DNA of 64,000 nt from Streptomyces sp. NBC_01571 (GTDB taxonomy: Bacteria > Actinomycetota > Actinomycetes > Streptomycetales > Streptomycetaceae), in NCBI RefSeq assembly GCF_026339875.1, contig NZ_JAPEPZ010000001.1, positions 8,308,001 to 8,372,000 of the forward strand, given 5' to 3'. Under the pieces are notes generated by a model, which was not told the DNA's origin, did not search any database, and saw only the letters and a list, made by a program, of their open reading frames with translations. The translations under genes were made by a program, and so were the position numbers. This document shows positions 25,315 to 34,384 of this stretch, in pieces. The number at the start of each line of letters is the position of its first letter. The first letter of the stretch is position 1.

Positions 25315-26439
25315 TCAGCTGACGTCGAGGTAGTCCCGGAGCGCCTCGGAACGTGAGGGGTGGCGCAGTTTGGACATCGTCTTGGACTCGATCTGGCGGA
25401 TGCGCTCGCGTGTCACCCCGTACACCTGCCCTATCTCCTCCAGCGTCCGGGCCTGTCCGTCCACGAGGCCGTAGCGCAGCGTGATGATTCCGGCCTCGCG
25501 CGCGGTCATGTTCGCCAGGACGGCCTGGATGGCGTCCTTGAGGAGCAGGAAGGTGACCATGTCCGCCGGGGAGATGGTCTCGCTGTCCTCCAGCACGTCA
25601 CCCAGTTCGGTGCCGCCCTCCTCGCCCAGGGGGGTGTGGAGGGAGACCGGCTCCTTGGTGTAGGTCTCGATCTCGGAGATCTTCTCCACCGGTACGTCCA
25701 GCCTCCTCGCCAGTTCCTCCTGGGTCGGGTCGGCTCCCGTGTCCTGGATGATCTCCCGGCGGACCTTGGCCATTCTGTTGATGACCTCCACCATGTGGAC
25801 GGGAATGCGGATGGTCCGGCTCTGGTCCGCCAGGGCCCGTGAGATCGCCTGCCGGATCCACCAGGTCGCATAGGTGGAGAACTTGAACCCTCTGGCGTAG
25901 TCGAATTTCTCCACCGCGCGGATGAGACCCGTGTTGCCCTCCTGCACCAGGTCCAGGAACAGCATCCCGCGCCTGCTGTAGCGCTTGGCGATGGAGACGA
26001 CGAGACGCAGGTTCGCCTCGACGAGATGGGACTTCGCCCGGTGTCCGTCCGCGGCCAGGATCTCCAGCTCCCGCCGGAACTCCGGGTCGATACCCGGCTC
26101 CTCCTGGAGCCTGCGCTCGGCGAACAGGCCCGCCTCGATCCGCTTCGCCAGATCCACTTCCTGCGCGGCGCCCAGCAGGGGGACCCGGGCGATCTGCTTG
26201 AGGTAGTCGCGTACCTGATCGACCGAGGCACCGGGGGAGGTGAGCCGGGGCCCGGGGGCGTCGTCGTCCTCCTCCGTCCGCGCAACGGGCCGGGGCGACT
26301 CCTGGTCCCACGCCTGGGAGTCCGTCTCCATGGCCCTCAACTCCTGTCCGGAAGCGGTCGGAGGAACTGCCCGGCGCGGGACTGCGGCTGGGCCGCGTGG
26401 TGCGGACCGTGCCGGCTCGTCGAGGACGGGGAGCGTCAT
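25315..26439 (-). CDS. group 2 RNA polymerase sigma factor (HrdA/C/D-like)
   Basis: A sigma-70 family protein of 374 residues from ATG 26439. A start at ATG 26331 (338 residues) has the better AGGAG site. Regions in order: 1.2 ([29 protein letters not shown]), 2 ([20 protein letters not shown] then [15 protein letters not shown], the -10 contact), 3, and 4 ([22 protein letters not shown], the -35 contact). The N-terminus lacks the long region 1.1 of the essential HrdB, so this is a nonessential paralogue. No anti-sigma gene is adjacent. It should recognise HrdB-like promoters. Confidence 0.92.
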   Translation of the reverse strand: MTLPVLDEPARSAPRGPAAVPRRAVPPTASGQELRAMETDSQAWDQESPRPVARTEEDDDAPGPRLTSPGASVDQVRDYLKQIARVPLLGAAQEVDLAKRIEAGLFAERRLQEEPGIDPEFRRELEILAADGHRAKSHLVEANLRLVVSIAKRYSRRGMLFLDLVQEGNTGLIRAVEKFDYARGFKFSTYATWWIRQAISRALADQSRTIRIPVHMVEVINRMAKVRREIIQDTGADPTQEELARRLDVPVEKISEIETYTKEPVSLHTPLGEEGGTELGDVLEDSETISPADMVTFLLLKDAIQAVLANMTAREAGIITLRYGLVDGQARTLEEIGQVYGVTRERIRQIESKTMSKLRHPSRSEALRDYLDVS

Positions 26440-26809
26440 GGCGGGCCGACCGGGATTCCCGTACCCCGGTCCGACGTGATGGAGCGTCCTGAGGTGGTGG
26501 AGGACGATCGCGCGCTCCGCGAAGAGTCCGGGCATACCCCGAAGGTCGTGGACAGGACGTCGGCGAGGGACTTGCCCTTGAAGTGTACGTCCAGGGCCTC
26601 GCGGTTGTACTGCGCTCCGGGCCGCGGCCGGGGAGAGGGCGGGTCCGGCTGCGGACGGTTCGCAGCCGTGGGCCCACAAGTGGGGGACGGTCTCCGGTGC
26701 GTTCGCCCTCGCCGGCGTGATCGTCCGCCCGGCGCCGGGTCACGTACGACGGCTCACCGCCGCACCGGTTGCGCGGGGACGGTCGCCCGGCCGTCCCGGT
26801 CCTTCCGTG
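26440..26809. other. spacer upstream of the sigma gene
   Basis: This 370-base gap lies between the sigma gene and the CDP-alcohol phosphotransferase gene, both on the minus strand. Apart from a short UvrA-like relic at 26556-26615 it shows no gene. It should contain the sigma gene's promoter, but no convincing -35/-10 pair was found. Confidence 0.5.
26556..26615 (-). pseudogene. short relic resembling UvrA
   Basis: On the minus strand one frame reads [20 protein letters not shown], which closely resembles the highly conserved UvrA segment R-Y-N-R-E-T-L-E-V-x-Y-K-G-K-S-I-A-D-V-L. Similarity stops abruptly on both sides, without the following DMTVEEA-type sequence. It is therefore a gene fragment, not a working excinuclease. 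Only about 20 residues support this and no start or stop belongs to it, so the call rests on recognition of one motif. Confidence 0.45.
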
Positions 26810-27574
26810 TCAGCCCACCTCGGCGAGCTCGCGGACACTCCGCGGCCGTTCCTGCGCGGGGTGGTGGCGGTGGCGGCACAGCCACACGATGTCGCGGCCG
26901 AACGACCAGACCAGCAGCGCGAGCGCCAGCAGCACCGCCGCCGCGTCACCCTCCCGGGGCAGGATCCCCGCGCCGGCGACGAGCAGCACGATCCCCTGAA
27001 GGGCCGCCACGGTCTTGCGGGCCATGCTGTGCGGCAGCGCCGCGTTCAGCCAGGGCAGGATCCGGGCGGCCGCCACGAACACGTACCTCATGGTGCCGAT
27101 CAGCAGCACCCAGGGGCCGAGCGACATCGAGACGTACACGCTGAGCACGAGGATCAGGAAGGCGTCGACCTCCATGTCGAAACGGGCGCCGAGGGCGGTC
27201 GAGGTGCCGGTGCGCCGGGCGACCTTGCCGTCGACCCCGTCGAGGATCAGGGCGACCGCCGTGAGGCCGACGAGCAGGGACACCGGGGGCGAGCTCTGGA
27301 AGGAGTCCGCGACCAGCGCGGTGACGCCGCCGACCAGGATCGCGCGGCCGAGCGTCACCCGATTGGCCGGTCCGAAGGAGCGGGGCCGTGAGCGGCGCAG
27401 GGCGCGGGTCAGGACCGCCCAGGTGGCGATCGCGAAGGCCAGGCCGGTCAGCCAGCCCGCCGGTCCCATCCCGATCGCCGTGCCCAGCAGAGCCAGCACC
27501 AGGAGCTGCACACCCGCTCCCACCGTGGTCTCCTGAGCCAGGAGCCTCGCGTCGTACGTGTTGTTCAGGGCCAC
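26810..27574 (-). CDS. CDP-alcohol phosphatidyltransferase family membrane protein
   Basis: A 254-residue integral membrane enzyme with about six helices. The complete family motif D-x2-D-G-x2-A-R-x8-G-x3-D-x3-D is present (LDGVDGKVARRTG, then LGARFDMEVD). It binds the CDP-alcohol and metal and transfers a phosphoalcohol to an acceptor, as in phospholipid head-group synthesis. I chose the GTG at 27574 because GGAGGA lies six bases upstream. An ATG at 27592 is an alternative. It diverges from the dehydrogenase that opens the next cluster. The head group is unknown, and an inositol- or glycerol-type acceptor is possible. Confidence 0.88.
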   Translation of the reverse strand: MALNNTYDARLLAQETTVGAGVQLLVLALLGTAIGMGPAGWLTGLAFAIATWAVLTRALRRSRPRSFGPANRVTLGRAILVGGVTALVADSFQSSPPVSLLVGLTAVALILDGVDGKVARRTGTSTALGARFDMEVDAFLILVLSVYVSMSLGPWVLLIGTMRYVFVAAARILPWLNAALPHSMARKTVAALQGIVLLVAGAGILPREGDAAAVLLALALLVWSFGRDIVWLCRHRHHPAQERPRSVRELAEVG

Positions 27575-27680
27575 CGCACATCCTCCGGCCATATGACAGA
27601 GTCGATCAACGCCGCGTACTGTGCGCGGCTTGTCACCGCTCCGTACGTGAAGATCTGCTCGATCGTTCAGGGGGACGCTC

Positions 27681-28661
27681 ATGGAACTCACAGCTCGCGC
27701 CTTCTGGCTGGGCTCGCCCGGCCACGGCGAGATACGCGAGGTGGCCCTGTCGGCCCCCGCGGAGGGTGAGGTGCTGGTGCGCACGCTCTACTCCGGAGTC
27801 AGCCGGGGCACCGAGTCCCTCGTCTTCCGTGGCGGTGTGCCGGAAAGTCAGCATGCCTCGATGCGTGCACCGTTCCAGGACGGGGATTTCCCCGGACCGG
27901 TGAAATACGGCTATCTGAGTGTCGGCCAAGTGGAGGAAGGCCCGGCGGGCCTGCTGGGCAGGACCGTGTTCTGCCTGTATCCGCACCAGACCCGGTACGT
28001 CGTCCCGGTGAGCGCCGTGACGGTCGTACCTGATTCGGTGCCCGCTGCCCGTGCCGTCCTCGCCGGGACGGTGGAGACCGCGGTGAACGCCCTGTGGGAC
28101 GCCGCTCCGCTGGTCGGCGACCGGATCGCGGTGGTGGGCGGCGGCATGGTCGGCTGCTCCGTCGCCGCGCTCCTGGCCCGTTTCCCGGGCGTACGGGTCC
28201 AGCTCGTCGACGCCGACCCCGGCCGCGCGGGCATCGCCCGAGCCCTGGGTGTCGACTTCGCGCTGCCCGCGGAAGCCGCCGACGAGTGCGACCTCGTCGT
28301 GCACGCCAGCGCCACCGAGGCCGGACTCAGCCGGGCGCTGGAACTCCTCGCCCGCGAGGGGACCGTCCTCGAGATGAGCTGGTACGGCGACCGGCGGGTC
28401 AGCCTGCCGCTGGGGGAGGCCTTCCACTCGCGGCGGCTGGTCGTACGCAGCAGCCAGGTGGGTTCCGTTTCGCCGGCGGCCCGGCCCGGCCGGACGTACG
28501 CCGACCGCCTCGCGCTCGCCCTCGAACTGCTCGCCGAGCCCGCCTTCGACGCTCTCGTCACCGGAGAGTGCGACTTCGCGGAACTACCCGGCGTGATGGC
28601 GAAACTCGCCTCCGGATCGATACCCGGGTTGTGCCATCGCGTCGTCTACGACGGAGTTTGA
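27681..28661 (+). CDS. zinc-type (MDR) alcohol dehydrogenase-like protein
   Basis: A 326-residue medium-chain dehydrogenase/reductase. The N-terminal GroES-like domain has YSGVSRGTESLVFRGG, and the nucleotide-binding domain has GGGMVGCSVAALLARFPGVRVQLVDADPGRAGIA with an Asp-rich end typical of NAD. The usual zinc-binding Cys/His-Glu set is mostly absent, so a metal-free or lyase/reductase role is possible. GGGGA precedes the ATG. It opens the plus-strand cluster of PTPS homologue, glycosyltransferase, methyltransferase and membrane protein. In S. coelicolor a similar gene accompanies the SCO6650-like locus (memory, not searched). Confidence 0.85.
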   Translation: MELTARAFWLGSPGHGEIREVALSAPAEGEVLVRTLYSGVSRGTESLVFRGGVPESQHASMRAPFQDGDFPGPVKYGYLSVGQVEEGPAGLLGRTVFCLYPHQTRYVVPVSAVTVVPDSVPAARAVLAGTVETAVNALWDAAPLVGDRIAVVGGGMVGCSVAALLARFPGVRVQLVDADPGRAGIARALGVDFALPAEAADECDLVVHASATEAGLSRALELLAREGTVLEMSWYGDRRVSLPLGEAFHSRRLVVRSSQVGSVSPAARPGRTYADRLALALELLAEPAFDALVTGECDFAELPGVMAKLASGSIPGLCHRVVYDGV

Positions 28662-28798
28662 GGACCGGGCAACCGGCCTGACCTCCGAGGACTGCGAAGA
28701 AAGGGGAACGGGCAGCTGAACAAGGAGAACGGGGCAGCCGTACTACACGGCATGGTCCCGGCAGGGGATCAGACGTGCCGCACCTGGAGGGTCGTCCG

Positions 28799-29197
28799 TT
28801 GTTCAGCATCACCGTCCGCGATCACCTGATGATCGCCCACAGCTTCCGTGGCGAGGTCTTCGGCCCCGCGCAGCGCCTGCACGGGGCGACGTTCCTGGTG
28901 GACGCCACGTTTCGCCGCGCCGAACTGGACGACGACAACATCGTCGTCGACATCGGTCTGGCCACCCAGGAACTCGGCGCCGTCGTGAGCGCGTTGAACT
29001 ACCGCAACCTCGACAACGAGCCGGACTTCAAGAACACGAACACCTCGACGGAGTTCCTGGCCAAGGTCATCGCCGACCGCCTCGCCGAGCGTGTGCACGC
29101 CGGGGCGCTGGGCGAAGGCGCCTACGGCCTCTCCGGCATCACGGTCACCCTGCACGAATCGCACATCGCCTGGGCGAGTTACGAGCGTGCCCTGTGA
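28799..29197 (+). CDS. 6-pyruvoyltetrahydropterin synthase (QueD-like) homologue, degenerate site
   Basis: A 132-residue T-fold protein. The TTG at 28799 is preferred: GGAGGG lies seven bases upstream and gives the family start [20 protein letters not shown] at 28775 would add eight residues. In active PTPS/QueD enzymes the segment C-x-R-x-H-G-H carries the catalytic Cys and two zinc His. Here it is AQRLHGATF, so the Cys and the second His are lost. [17 protein letters not shown] and [13 protein letters not shown], which bind the pterin, are kept. S. coelicolor SCO6650 is recalled as a PTPS homologue without zinc or activity, and this is probably its orthologue. A pterin-like ligand is likely. 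Confidence 0.85.
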   Translation: MFSITVRDHLMIAHSFRGEVFGPAQRLHGATFLVDATFRRAELDDDNIVVDIGLATQELGAVVSALNYRNLDNEPDFKNTNTSTEFLAKVIADRLAERVHAGALGEGAYGLSGITVTLHESHIAWASYERAL

Positions 29198-30396
29198 CCG
29201 ACACGGCCATCGGCCCGACGGCCGCGGACAGCGACCAGTCGCCCCTGAACTACGTGCCCGTCCAGCACACCGCTCTCAAGAATGCGGCGATCATCCCCAT
29301 GTCCCTGCGCTCTGTGCACTTCGTGATGCCGGGCGGCGTCGACGACGCGTCCGCGCCCAGCGGCGGCAACGCCTACGACCGGCGGCTGTGTCTGGACCTT
29401 CCCGGCTTCGGCTGGCAGGTCCACCGGCACGCCGTCCCGGGCGACTGGCCGCGGCCCGCGACCACCGCCCGTACGGAACTCGCCCGCACCCTGGCCGAGC
29501 TGGCGGACGACGCGATCGTCCTCCTCGACGGCATCGTCGCCTGCGGCGTCCCCGAGATCATCGTCCCCGAGGCCGAACGGCTGCGCCTCGTCGTCCTGGT
29601 GCACCTGCCGCTCGGCGACGAGACCGGCCTGGCACCGGCGGTGGCCGCGGAGCTGGACGCGAAGGAACGCACGACTCTGCGGGCCGTGTCCGCCGTCGTC
29701 GCCACCAGCGACTGGGCGGTCCGCCGGCTCGTCGCCCACCACGGACTCGCCCCCGACCGCGTGCATGTCGCCGCTCCCGGCGCCGACATCGCCCCGCTCG
29801 CCTCCGGCACCGACGGCGTCTCCCGGCTGCTGTGCGTCGCGGCGGTCACCCCGCGCAAGGGCCAGCACCGGCTGATCGAGGCCCTCGCCACCGTCACCGA
29901 CCTGCCCTGGAGCTGCGTCTGCGTCGGCGGACTCACCCAGGACCCGGCGTACGTCGCCCAACTGCGCGGCCTGATCGAGAAGTACGGCCTCGGCGACCGG
30001 CTGCACCTCGCCGGACCGCAGGCGGGCGCGGAACTCGACGCCAGCTACGCCGCCGCCGACCTCATGGTCCTCACCTCGTACGCCGAGACGTACGGCATGG
30101 CCGTCACCGAGGCGCTCGCCCGGGGCATTCCCGTGCTGGCGACCGATGTCGGCGGCCTGCCCGAAGCGGTCGGGCGCGCGCCCGACGGCGGGGTGCCCGG
30201 CATCCTCGTCCCCCCGGAGAACCCGGCCGCCCTGGCCGTGGAGCTGCGCGGCTGGTTCGGCGAGGCCGATGTGCGCCGCCGGCTGAAGGCGGCCGCCCGC
30301 GGCCGGCGCGCCGCGCTGGACGGCTGGGCCGCCACGGCCCGCAGCCTGGCCGGCGTGCTGGCACGCCTTCCGCAGGAACCCCGGAGGGCGGCATGA
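29194..30396 (+). CDS. glycosyltransferase family 4 protein
   Basis: A 400-residue GT-B fold glycosyltransferase. The N-terminal acceptor domain has [20 protein letters not shown]. The C-terminal donor domain has [16 protein letters not shown] and the nucleotide-sugar E-x7-E motif in [16 protein letters not shown]. It transfers a sugar from a nucleotide donor with retention. There is no signal peptide or membrane segment. The GTG start overlaps the PTPS stop by four bases. The coupling to a pterin-binding-like protein suggests that the acceptor could be a pterin- or pyrimidine-derived molecule, as in glycosylated pterins. That is inference. Confidence 0.9.
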   Translation: MTDTAIGPTAADSDQSPLNYVPVQHTALKNAAIIPMSLRSVHFVMPGGVDDASAPSGGNAYDRRLCLDLPGFGWQVHRHAVPGDWPRPATTARTELARTLAELADDAIVLLDGIVACGVPEIIVPEAERLRLVVLVHLPLGDETGLAPAVAAELDAKERTTLRAVSAVVATSDWAVRRLVAHHGLAPDRVHVAAPGADIAPLASGTDGVSRLLCVAAVTPRKGQHRLIEALATVTDLPWSCVCVGGLTQDPAYVAQLRGLIEKYGLGDRLHLAGPQAGAELDASYAAADLMVLTSYAETYGMAVTEALARGIPVLATDVGGLPEAVGRAPDGGVPGILVPPENPAALAVELRGWFGEADVRRRLKAAARGRRAALDGWAATARSLAGVLARLPQEPRRAA

Positions 30397-31382
30397 GGAC
30401 GACGGCTACCGGGTCGGACGCTCCCGGGCAGGGGACGCCGGGTGCGACCGGAACCGGTGACGCGGGCCAGGACGTGAAGCAGGTCGTTCCCGGGGCCGGC
30501 CCCACCACGAGCGGTTCGGGTGCTCCGGGGCGGCGCGCGGAGACGCCCGACGACGACATGCCCCGTTACGCCCCCCAGTGGCTCCAGTTGCGGGAGGGCG
30601 CCGACGCCGCGGCACGGGCGGCCGACCTCCTCGACCCGCTGCGCATCCGGCTGGCCAACCAGCCCCGGCGCGGCGGCGACCTGGTGATTCACGACCTCGG
30701 CTGCGGCACCGGGTCCATGGGCCGCTGGCTCGCCCCGCGTCTGGACGGCGCCCAGCACTGGGTCCTGCACGACCGGGACCCGTATCTGCTGCACTTCGCG
30801 ACGGTGGGCTCGCCCACCGCGGCCGCCGACGGCAGCCGGGTCATGGTCACCACCCAGCGCGGCGACATCAGCCGGCTGACCGCCGACGCCCTGACCGGGG
30901 CCTCGCTGGTGACGGCGTCCGCCCTGCTGGACGTGCTCACCCGTGAGGAGATCGACCGGCTCGCGGCGGCCTGCGCGGAGGCCGGGGTCCCGGCGCTGCT
31001 GACCCTCTCCGTCGCGGGCCGCGTCGAGTTCGCGCCCGGCGACCCGCTGGACGCCGAGTTCGGCGAGGCGTTCAACGCCCACCAGCGGCGCGGGGACCTG
31101 CTCGGCCCGGACGCGATCACGGCGGCCTGCGAGGCCTTCGACCGGCACGGAGCGACCGTTCGGGTGCATCCGAGTCCCTGGCGGCTCGGGCCCGACGAGG
31201 CCGCGCTCACCGAGGAGTGGCTGCGCGGCTGGGTCGGTGCGGCCGTCGAGCAGCGGCCCGAGCTGGCGGAGCGTGCGGAATCGTACCTGCGGTCCCGTCT
31301 GGCGGCCTGCGCCGCGGGCGAGTCGCGAGTGGTCGTGCACCACAGCGACGTCCTGGCGCTGCCGGCAGGCGGTGCGAAGTGA
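30393..31382 (+). CDS. SAM-dependent class I methyltransferase
   Basis: A 329-residue protein. The first 60 residues are a Gly/Thr-rich, probably disordered extension. Motif I HDLGCGTGSMGRW binds S-adenosylmethionine, the acidic motif II is LHDRDPYL, and TASALLDVLTREEI corresponds to the later catalytic part. The start ATG overlaps the glycosyltransferase stop (ATGA). It would methylate a small molecule produced by the cluster. The acceptor atom is unknown. Its own stop overlaps the next start, so four consecutive genes (28799-32974) are translationally coupled. Confidence 0.88.
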   Translation: MRTTATGSDAPGQGTPGATGTGDAGQDVKQVVPGAGPTTSGSGAPGRRAETPDDDMPRYAPQWLQLREGADAAARAADLLDPLRIRLANQPRRGGDLVIHDLGCGTGSMGRWLAPRLDGAQHWVLHDRDPYLLHFATVGSPTAAADGSRVMVTTQRGDISRLTADALTGASLVTASALLDVLTREEIDRLAAACAEAGVPALLTLSVAGRVEFAPGDPLDAEFGEAFNAHQRRGDLLGPDAITAACEAFDRHGATVRVHPSPWRLGPDEAALTEEWLRGWVGAAVEQRPELAERAESYLRSRLAACAAGESRVVVHHSDVLALPAGGAK

Positions 31383-32974
31383 GTGCGGGCGTGGAAGCGG
31401 TCGGCGTGGACGCCGCCACGGTCCCCGCCCTCGGCAGGCGCGTCGCCCTGCGGATCCGTGGCGCGGCCTCCCCCGCCCGGCGGCGCCCCGGCACGGAGGT
31501 GCTCGGGACCCAGGGGCAGGGGACGGCGGACGCGGACCGCACCGAGATCGAGGCGGAGGGGACACGCTCCACCGCCGTCGCCGTCCCGGCCCCCACGGCC
31601 GACGCCGCGCGACCGCGCACCGCCGACGCCCCGGCGCACCCGCACGCCGCCGAGACGATCGTGCGCCCGCGCACCGCCGACGTCACGGCACGTCCGCCCG
31701 CCGCCCGGGCCACCGCGCTCCCGTCCACGGCGGGCGCGGCGGGCGACCGGTCACCGGCCGGCCCCGGTGCCGCCCGCGCGCCCGAGCAGGGCGACCCGGC
31801 ACCGGCGACCGACGAGGGGCGTCCCGCGGGCGGCCTGCGCGCGCTGCTCGACTCCCGCCGGCTGCGCACCCACTTCGGCACCGTCGCCGGCGCCGCCATC
31901 CTCGGCGTACTGCTCTGGCGGCTCGGCACCGGCGTCTTCCTGGACGGACTGCGGAAGATCGACGCCACGACCCTGCTGGCCGGGGTCGGACTGGGGCTGC
32001 TCACCACGGTGTTCAGCGCCTGGCGCTGGTGTCTGGTGGCCCGCGGGCTGCGGATCCGGCTGCCGCTGGCAGGCGCTGTCGCCGACTACTACCGCGCGCT
32101 GTTCCTGAACGCGGCGCTGCCCGGTGGTGTCCTCGGCGACGTGCACCGCGCCGTACGGCACGGCCAGAGCGCGGGGGACATCGGGCGCGGTGTGCGCGCG
32201 GTGGTCCTCGAACGGACCGCCGGGCAGGCGGTCCTGGTCGCCGTGGGCGCCGTGGTCCTGCTCACCCAGCCGTCACCGGTCCTCACGGACGCCCGTCGAC
32301 TGGCTCTCGTCCTGGCGATCGTCTCGGTGTGCTCGGCAGTCGCGGTGGCCGCGGCCCGCAGGGCCGGGCCGGCCGCGCCTTCCCGCCGGTACGGAGCCGT
32401 ACGCGCCGCGCTCACCGAGGCGCGCGGCGCGCTGCTGGCCCGCGGCAACTGGCCGGGTGTGCTCATCTCGTCGGTCGTGGTGCTGGCCGGACACCTGGCG
32501 ATGTTCCTGATCGCCGCCCGCGTCGCCGGATCCACCGCGTCCGTGGCCGAGTTGCTGCCGCTGGCACTGCTGGCCCTGCTCGCCATGGGCCTGCCGCTCA
32601 ACGTCGGCGGCTGGGGCCCCAGGGAAGGCGTCATGGCCTGGGCCTTCGGTGCCGCCGGACTGGGCGCCGGCATGGGTCTGAGCGTCGCCGTGATCTACGG
32701 GGTGCTCAGCTTCGCCGCCGCCCTGCCCGGCGTCGCGGTCCTGTTCGTCCGCTGGTTCGCGGCGCTGCGACGCCCGCGGGAGGAGAACGCAGGAGGGCAG
32801 GATCAATGCCGGGATTCAGCGACCGCCGAAGCATCCGTCCCCGTCGAGGGCGGTGTCTTCTCCGTCAGCAACGAGAAGTACGCCCCGAAGGCCTCGGTCA
32901 GCCCCGCCAGGAGTTCCTCGCCCTTCTCGGCGGAGGCCCTCGAAGGGCGGCCGATGACGCCGGACTCGGTATAG
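31379..32974 (+). CDS. UPF0104/lysylphosphatidylglycerol synthase TM-type membrane protein
   Basis: A 531-residue protein. The first 150 residues are a low-complexity Ala/Thr/Pro/Arg segment. About eight helices follow, with WRWCLVARGLRIRLPLAGAVADYYRALFLNAALPGGVLGDVHRAVRHG and PLNVGGWGPREGVMAWAF, the hallmarks of the UPF0104/LPG-synthase membrane domain. These proteins are thought to flip or export glycolipids or lipid-linked products. The GTG start overlaps the methyltransferase stop. The last 57 codons lie opposite the 3' end of the creatininase gene (172-base convergent overlap), which is unusual and may mark a non-conserved tail. Confidence 0.85.
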   Translation: MSAGVEAVGVDAATVPALGRRVALRIRGAASPARRRPGTEVLGTQGQGTADADRTEIEAEGTRSTAVAVPAPTADAARPRTADAPAHPHAAETIVRPRTADVTARPPAARATALPSTAGAAGDRSPAGPGAARAPEQGDPAPATDEGRPAGGLRALLDSRRLRTHFGTVAGAAILGVLLWRLGTGVFLDGLRKIDATTLLAGVGLGLLTTVFSAWRWCLVARGLRIRLPLAGAVADYYRALFLNAALPGGVLGDVHRAVRHGQSAGDIGRGVRAVVLERTAGQAVLVAVGAVVLLTQPSPVLTDARRLALVLAIVSVCSAVAVAAARRAGPAAPSRRYGAVRAALTEARGALLARGNWPGVLISSVVVLAGHLAMFLIAARVAGSTASVAELLPLALLALLAMGLPLNVGGWGPREGVMAWAFGAAGLGAGMGLSVAVIYGVLSFAAALPGVAVLFVRWFAALRRPREENAGGQDQCRDSATAEASVPVEGGVFSVSNEKYAPKASVSPARSSSPFSAEALEGRPMTPDSV

Positions 32975-33606
32975 CCGGACATTCCGAGGGTGAGCAGATG
33001 ACGCCGGTCGTCCGCGACGAAGTCCGAGGTCTCGTAACCGGGGCGGATCAATTCCGGGTGCGTGTGCAGAAGAATGGAGGTCTCGATTTCTCCCGCGTGC
33101 ATATCGGTGAGCAACGAGGTCTCCACACCGGCTCGTTCGAGCGCGGCCTCCCAGTCCTCGAGGGCCGGGAAAAGCGCCATGCGCGTACCGCTGCCCGCGG
33201 ATTCCTGGACGACATTGCCCAGCACGTAATTCCCGCCGTGTCCGTTGACCAGCACCAGGGTGTCCACACCCGAGCGGCGGAGCGATTCGGCTATGTCCCG
33301 CACCACCGCGTACAGCGTGACGGCGGAAATGCTGACGGTCCCCGGCCACGCGGCGTGCTCGTGCGAGCAGGAGATCGTCAACGGAGGAAGGAGATGGACC
33401 GGATGGGCGGCGGCGATCTCACGCGCGACGGCGCAGGCGACCAGCGTGTCCGTCGCCAACGGAAGGAACGCCCCGTGCTGTTCGAAGCTCCCCACGGGAA
33501 GCACGGCGACCTCACGGGCAATACCGGCCCCCCGCTCGCGCACATCCTCCGTGGTGTCCGCCGGCAACAGACCGGACACCGTCGAGCGCGTTCCCGAACC
33601 ACTCAT
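32803..33606 (-). CDS. creatininase family amidohydrolase (possible FAPy deformylase)
   Basis: A 267-residue member of the creatininase superfamily. Metal- and substrate-binding motifs are VGSFEQHGAFLPLATD, SCSHEHAAWPGTVS, VNGHGGN and DMHAGEIETS, all intact. The family includes creatininase, mycofactocin-associated MftE and archaeal ArfB, which deformylates the FAPy product of GTP cyclohydrolase III. Here it diverges from a GTP cyclohydrolase II-like gene that probably makes FAPy, which favours an ArfB-like deformylase. The start codons are only 49 bases apart, so the two share control. Chemistry is inferred. Confidence 0.85.
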   Translation of the reverse strand: MSGSGTRSTVSGLLPADTTEDVRERGAGIAREVAVLPVGSFEQHGAFLPLATDTLVACAVAREIAAAHPVHLLPPLTISCSHEHAAWPGTVSISAVTLYAVVRDIAESLRRSGVDTLVLVNGHGGNYVLGNVVQESAGSGTRMALFPALEDWEAALERAGVETSLLTDMHAGEIETSILLHTHPELIRPGYETSDFVADDRRHLLTLGMSGYTESGVIGRPSRASAEKGEELLAGLTEAFGAYFSLLTEKTPPSTGTDASAVAESRH

Positions 33607-33655
33607 GTTTCACGGCCTTTCGACGCTTCTTTCGACTCTGCTTAGGAACCAGATC

Positions 33656-34384
33656 ATGACAGATAACTTTGCAGTACTTGCCGGGACCGCGCGCCGCTCT
33701 GGTGTCGAACGAGTCGTGATCGCCCCTCTGCCCACCGTGTACGGCAATTTCCAGGCGGTCGGCTACCTGGACCACGACCGCGGAGAGGAGCAAGTGGCCC
33801 TGGTCCACGGGGAAGTCGGTGATCTCGCCGGCGGTGGAGAGGACGCGACGAAGGAAGGCGTCCTCACCCGGCTCCATTCGGAGTGCCTCACCGGGGACGC
33901 GTTCGGCTCCACGCACTGCGAGTGCGGCGACCAACTCGGCGCGGCGCTGCGCGCCATCGTCGCGGAGGGCCGCGGCATCCTCGTCTACCTCCGCGGTCAC
34001 GAGGGCCGCGGCATCGGCCTGCTCGCCAAGCTGCAGGCGATGAAGCTCCAGTCGGAGGGCCTCGACACCGTGGAGGCGAACGTCGCCCTCGGTCTCCCGG
34101 TCGACGCCCGCGACTACCGGGTGGCCGCGGACATCCTGCACGACCTCGGCGTACGGTCGGTGCGTCTGCTCTCGAACAACCCGCGCAAGCGTGAGTCGCT
34201 GCAGCGCAACGGCATCAAGGTCGCCGAGCAGGTCCCGCTGCTGATACCGCCGTGCGAGGAGAACCTCAGCTACCTGCTCACCAAGCGGGAGCGCCTCGAC
34301 CACTTCCTCCCTCACCTGGACGGCGGCGACTGGACGAAGGCGATCTTTTGCGGAACGGCGAAGGCGGCTATCACTGAGGAATGA
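33656..34384 (+). CDS. GTP cyclohydrolase II-like enzyme, Met-variant (SCO6655-like)
   Basis: A 242-residue RibA-type protein without the DHBP synthase domain. Zinc Cys77, Cys88 and Cys90 are present (HSECLTGDAFGSTHCECGDQL), as is LRGHEGRGIGL. Where standard enzymes have Tyr after the arginine-rich helix (R-A-Y-N-L-Q), this one reads QAMKLQ with Met129. From memory, S. coelicolor SCO6655 carries this Met and stops at the formylated FAPy product rather than fully deformylating it. It is thus probably not the primary riboflavin enzyme. It is coupled by ATGA to the ornithine-cyclodeaminase gene and diverges from the possible deformylase. Confidence 0.9.
   Translation: MTDNFAVLAGTARRSGVERVVIAPLPTVYGNFQAVGYLDHDRGEEQVALVHGEVGDLAGGGEDATKEGVLTRLHSECLTGDAFGSTHCECGDQLGAALRAIVAEGRGILVYLRGHEGRGIGLLAKLQAMKLQSEGLDTVEANVALGLPVDARDYRVAADILHDLGVRSVRLLSNNPRKRESLQRNGIKVAEQVPLLIPPCEENLSYLLTKRERLDHFLPHLDGGDWTKAIFCGTAKAAITEE

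Noticed and set aside
33607..33655. FMN riboswitch before the cyclohydrolase gene
   Set aside because: Only 49 bases separate the divergent starts and no RFN-type sequence is present.
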